Shown in pieces: positions 60,358-64,000 of a DNA stretch of 64,000 nucleotides. A program made the translations under genes and the position numbers. The first letter of the stretch is position 1, and each line of letters opens with the position of its first letter. The DNA is from Blastomyces gilchristii SLH14081 (lineage: Eukaryota; Ascomycota; Eurotiomycetes; Onygenales; Ajellomycetaceae). The stretch covers positions 4,425,393-4,489,392 of the forward strand of contig NW_003101679.1 of the NCBI RefSeq assembly GCF_000003855.2. Direction: 5' to 3'. The notes beneath the pieces were generated by a model. It was not told the DNA's origin. It was given only the letters and a program-made list of their open reading frames with translations, and did no database searches.

Positions 60358-61295
60358 CTACCCACACGACATATCCATCCTATCATGCATGCTGTCATTT
60401 TGGTCTGATGATATTGTATGCTGATGCTGATTATCCTGGTCGTCATCTCCGATAAGCAACTCAGCAAAAATATTCTCATAGTCTTCTTCATCGTCGTACT
60501 GGGAGCTTGGCGGGCCGTCGCCCTGTTGGGACTGTTGTTCGATATCCCACAAGGGCTCCAATTCCTCTAAGAAGGCCTGGTATTCTTCCTCCTGGGAAAT
60601 GAATTCTTCGAGGATGCGTTCGTCTGTTGAAATGGGTTTATATTAGCACAAGGGGAAAGTGGCAAAGACAAAGCAACTCAAGTGAAACAAAAGCCCTCTG
60701 AGAGGGCAGGCACCACGTATAGATATATGTATGTATACATACCTTCAACACCACCCAACCCCTCAGCCCCGTCATCAAATACCATCCCACCTCCCTCTCC
60801 CTCTCCCCCTCCGTCTTCCACCTCCTCCATCAATGGCCCCACATCCGGCGCAGACCTCGCAATCGCCTCTTGATACCTCCGCTGCTGCGCCAAATAGTTA
60901 ATCCGCTGAATCTGCTCGCTTCTAGCGTCGAATCTGCCCTCGTCGCGATCTCGCTTCACTCTATTCAGGAAGATATCGCGCCGTTGTTGTTCACGGGAGG
61001 CCTTTTGGCGCGCGAGTTGGGCCTTCGGTGAGTTGTTGGCGTAGCGGTCGGCGTAGTAGGATTGTTTGGGTGATGTTGCTCTTGTTGTTGTCGATTTCTC
61101 TTGCTTGTGTGTATGTTTATGCTCTATGCGCGGCGATTGGGGTTTTGAGTGCGACATTGGCATTGTAGTAGGGGCCTGGGATGAGGTTAGGTTCGCATGG
61201 CGCGGGGCGAGGGGGGAGGGATTGTGTGGTTGTGATGTGTGGTGGTGGGAGAAGAGTCTCGTGAAAGGAGCTGGTTGGGAGATGGTGGTAAACAT
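60358..61295 (-). CDS. Hypothetical protein with basic helical core
   Basis: Not recognised. Two exons on the minus strand, 61295-60743 and 60623-60358, 272 residues if the first ATG is used. An internal ATG at 61163 (MPMSHSKPQ) would give 228 residues and may be the true start, since the first 44 residues are low-complexity His/Ser/Pro. The core is a highly charged helix: SPKAQLARQKASREQQRRDI followed by NRVKRDRDEGRFDARSEQIQ and INYLAQQRRYQEAIA. A Gly/Glu-rich stretch follows, then an acidic C-terminal exon (ERILEEFISQEEEYQAF, EDYENIFAELL). The basic-then-acidic layout fits a nucleic acid or chromatin adaptor but no function can be stated. It is convergent with PEX19. Confidence 0.55.
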
Positions 61296-62127
61296 TATTA
61301 TGTTTTAATGACTGGGTGTGATGTATGTTGGGAAGTAGAAGAGTGGTTTTCTGTTAGATACTGGCCATTGCGTGAAGCGTTCAAGAAAATATATCCTGAT
61401 TGTTCGATGGTTGAAGGACGCGACTGATTAGTTACATCACTCACGCGTAAAAACGCTAGGCTGTTTTAGGTTTAGTTAACTGGTTTGCAACTGCCGAGGT
61501 CTCGAGGTCTCGACAAACGGCTGTTCAATGTATACCGATGTAGGAGTGAGTTATATTGTTATTATCCGCGACTTTGGACAACACTTTCTCATTAATGGTT
61601 GGTGTTTCTAGTATGAATTACTATCTGTGGTCGGTTAACATATAGTAAGAATCTACTCGATGTAGTTACAGCATATGTAAGCAATAGATAAATAGTTACG
61701 ATAACGAGAGAATAGATGGTAGTGGTACATGTACGAGGCGAGGATCATAAAATGAGAATGACTTGAGATCTTATATTGAGTATCTTAGAATTCAACTGTA
61801 TATACTAGAGTCTAATAGACATCTTGCCATGATGGCTATCTTCGTATGAGAAAGCAGTGTAATTACTGAGTTAAAAAAAGAAATCATACAGAGCAGAATT
61901 TCTGTCAGCACATCTGACATCTGTTTTTCTAGACAGCTTGTGCTTATTATTTTGCATACAGCATAGATCATTGTGGATTGACTACTGCTTTTGAAAAATA
62001 TCCCGTATAGTTATATATAGTGCTGCATCAAAAGTTCGAAAATTTTCTGAACCACGCTGGCCTGTCTCAAGGTACTTACTACATCGATCCCAACAAACAG
62101 ATATCGGAAGAATATACCACCGACGCT
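61296..62127. other. Divergent intergenic region before the ABC transporter
   Basis: AT-rich, no gene seen. The frame open from 62020 begins with GTG and joins the transporter reading frame; the first ATG in it is at 62128. Confidence 0.4.
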
Positions 62128-64000
62128 ATGAGACGTCCTCACATCTCTCACCTCACCTCGAATATCCTGGCGAAGCTAAATACATACGCCTTGGGACCAT
62201 GGGATCTATATCACTACAACAACAGGCCCTTCCGCAACCAATGCGAAACGGACTTCAATTGGGTCATTGCCGTACAATATGGGTAATAATATTCTGCGCT
62301 GTTATGGTGTTCAACAGGAAACGAACTAATTTGGATCGCAGGATCCTGACAATGCGCGGTTCTCGCCCTGTGCGGAACCATATTTGTCTTTTATTCCTGC
62401 CATTTTGATTACTCTCATCTCTCTCTACTACATGCTGGACCATTACGTGCCCCAGTGGCGCCCGGGGTGGTTGCGGCCCTTTCGTTCTCGAGACTGGCGG
62501 TCAATTATCCGAGCTACCACCTGAAGAGGGCGAATCTCCACCAACTTGGGTGATCGCTCTGTACTTCGAAACATTCCTGGGTTTGGTTGCTGATTTTGTC
62601 CGCTTGACCTACAGCCCGTTTGTTTGGAGCGACGCAATTCTCCCCTTATCATGGGTGTGTCGTCCAGCCTGCTACATCCGTCAAGGCCGCATCACTGACG
62701 CGCGAGCAGGTTGTTGCTATGCTGCTGATTATTGTTAAACGCCCAAGGACTTGCCCACTTTTGATGCTCGTGTATTTCACTGCAGTCCTCGTAGTTAGAC
62801 TCCCATTCAACTCCGTTTACTGACAGGTCTAATGTACTTGATGCCGTCGCTGGTTATGCTTCAGCTGTCGCGGCGGGAACAGCATCTTTCACCATCCTTC
62901 TTATGCCATTCCGTCTGGCATCCGCTACATCTAGCGATATAAGTCCAGTTGGCCATCGACCGGATAGCACACTGCGGAGCCCCGAGGACAACTTGCGACT
63001 GGCAATTTCTCAGTGTCTCCTGGATGGCACCGCTGATTGCTGCAGGAAAGCGACGACAGTTGAACGAAGAAGACGTTTGGTTTCTTCCATTTGAGTTTCA
63101 GCACCATAGGCTGCACGAGAGGTTTAGTCGGCTCAAAGGGTCAGTGCTTAGCCGGGTGCTACAAGCGAATGGAATTGACCTGCTCATCTTGACACTGATT
63201 TGGTTTGTGAGAACAGCTTGCGGTAGGTGGGCATTTTTCTATCTATGACTGAATTGTCCTTTTTAACGACTATTAGATTCCTCTTCACCACTTCTCCTGC
63301 AGAAGCTCCTACAGGTTACCAAAGACCCAGCCATTCCTAAGCGGATGCCTCTTACGTATGCATTCTTAACGATGATGATCCGTGTGGTTGGAGCACAAGT
63401 GCAAGTCTTAAATCTTTGGTATGGTAGACGATGCTACGAGAGAAGCCGTGGCGAGATGATCATGATGGTTTATGAAAAGGCTTTGTCAAGGAAGAACGTG
63501 TCCGGTCAAAAGCTTCAAGCGGAATCTTCTGGGGCCACTCGCGAAACCGAAGAGCCTCCGGGCGAGTACGCGGATGATGGGAAGAAGTCAGCCAAGAAGA
63601 GAAGAGCCCCGTGGTGGAATCCATTCAAATCAAGTAGAACCAGCGACAGCGGCACAGAATCAAACGAGGCTGCATCAATGGGAAAAATATTGAACCTTAT
63701 CCAAGGGGATGTCTACGAGATTTCCGAGCGATTTTGGCAGTTTGATTCTCTACTCGATGCTACCCTCGGGCTGATTATTGCCATTTTCCTAGTGTGGAGC
63801 CTACTTGGGCCGTCATGTCTACTCGGTGTCGTCACTGTGCTAGTCGCTCAGGTTCTCAACGCCTTCATCACCTGGATACTGGTTCGCTGGGAGCGGGTAA
63901 GAAGAAAAGCGACGGACTCTCGACTTCGAATTACTTCTCAATTTGTCGAAGCAATCCGTCACCTGAGATGGTATGGATGGCAGAAACACTGGCTAAATCA
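62128..64000 (+). pseudogene. ABCC (MRP)-type ABC transporter, frameshifted N-terminal part, cut by window end
   Basis: Recognisable as the start of a full-length ABCC transporter (TMD0, linker, TMD1). A first exon 62128-62271 and intron 62272-62341 join IA to DPDNARFSPCAEPYLSF. From 63284 to the end the frame is clean, reading PLTYAFLTMMIRVVGAQVQ, NLWYGRRCYERSRGE, ASMGKILNLIQGDVYEISE and FVEAIRHLRWYGWQKHW, after intron 63225-63283. Between 62342 and 63224 the similarity changes frame at about 62480-62500, 62650-62670, 62820 and 63000. The shift near 63000 is at ...DNLRL / WQFLSVSWMAPL, where no intron fits and the frame moves by a net +1 (a 2-base loss or 1-base gain). The gene is therefore either a young pseudogene or carries assembly indels. 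Its C-terminal half and nucleotide-binding domains lie outside the window, so substrate is not known. Confidence 0.55.

Noticed and set aside
62480..63003. Programmed +1 frameshifting as explanation for the ABC transporter
   Set aside because: The shift sites share no common slippery sequence and four in one gene would be unprecedented; indels are simpler.
1..64000. Search for tRNA, rRNA, transposon and CRISPR features
   Set aside because: No cloverleaf B-box/A-box pair, transposase or reverse transcriptase signature, long terminal repeat or regularly spaced direct repeat was found by eye.

Overview
The window comes from the nuclear genome of a filamentous ascomycete. Nearly every gene is split by short introns (about 55-110 nt, with some longer) that have GT donors, CTAAC/CTGAC-like branch points and AG acceptors. 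The gene set is fungal: SEC11, a ubc14-like E2, DBP8, branchpoint-bridging protein, a BOR1-type transporter, glutaminase A, STM1 and PEX19. Untranslated regions are pyrimidine-rich. The protein flavour, the BTB-like genes and the recurrent intergenic word TACGGAGTA suggest Pezizomycotina, probably Eurotiomycetes (Onygenales or Eurotiales); the species is not determined. No tRNA, rRNA, transposon or CRISPR array was recognised.

Layout: 0.9-4.6 kb holds two tandem BTB-like genes, the second with an N-terminal PWWP-like module. 5.4-8 kb holds SEC11 and a ubc14-like E2. 11-13.4 kb is a TBC RabGAP with a probable 5'UTR intron. 13.4-19.2 kb is a 5.8 kb gene-poor stretch rich in simple repeats. 19.2-32.6 kb runs on the + strand: ferric reductase, branchpoint-bridging protein (8 exons), BOR1-like transporter, DBP8. 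32.7-39.8 kb has three minus-strand genes (two unknown, one BTB-like) plus a decayed gene remnant. 40.9-48.3 kb carries cytosolic glutamyl-tRNA synthetase and a secreted glutaminase A-like enzyme. 50.1-55.4 kb has minus-strand STM1 (two micro-exons) and an AP-1-like bZIP factor whose third intron appears to be GC-AG. 58.3-61.3 kb has PEX19 and an unknown protein. 62.1-64 kb begins an ABCC transporter whose first ~0.9 kb needs several frame changes and which runs off the window.

There is no biosynthetic cluster or obvious operon-like system; the genes are mostly housekeeping (secretion, ubiquitin, splicing, ribosome biogenesis, translation, peroxisomes) with some accessory genes (BTB family, ABC transporter, glutaminase). 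I did not find a convincing new multi-gene system. The most distinctive signals are the GC-AG intron, a perfect 13-bp hairpin inside an intron of the splicing factor gene, the enriched TACGGAGTA word, the frameshifted ABC transporter and the PWWP-like/BTB fusion. All gene models were assembled by eye from reading frames, splice signals and phase; none was checked by alignment or RNA data.
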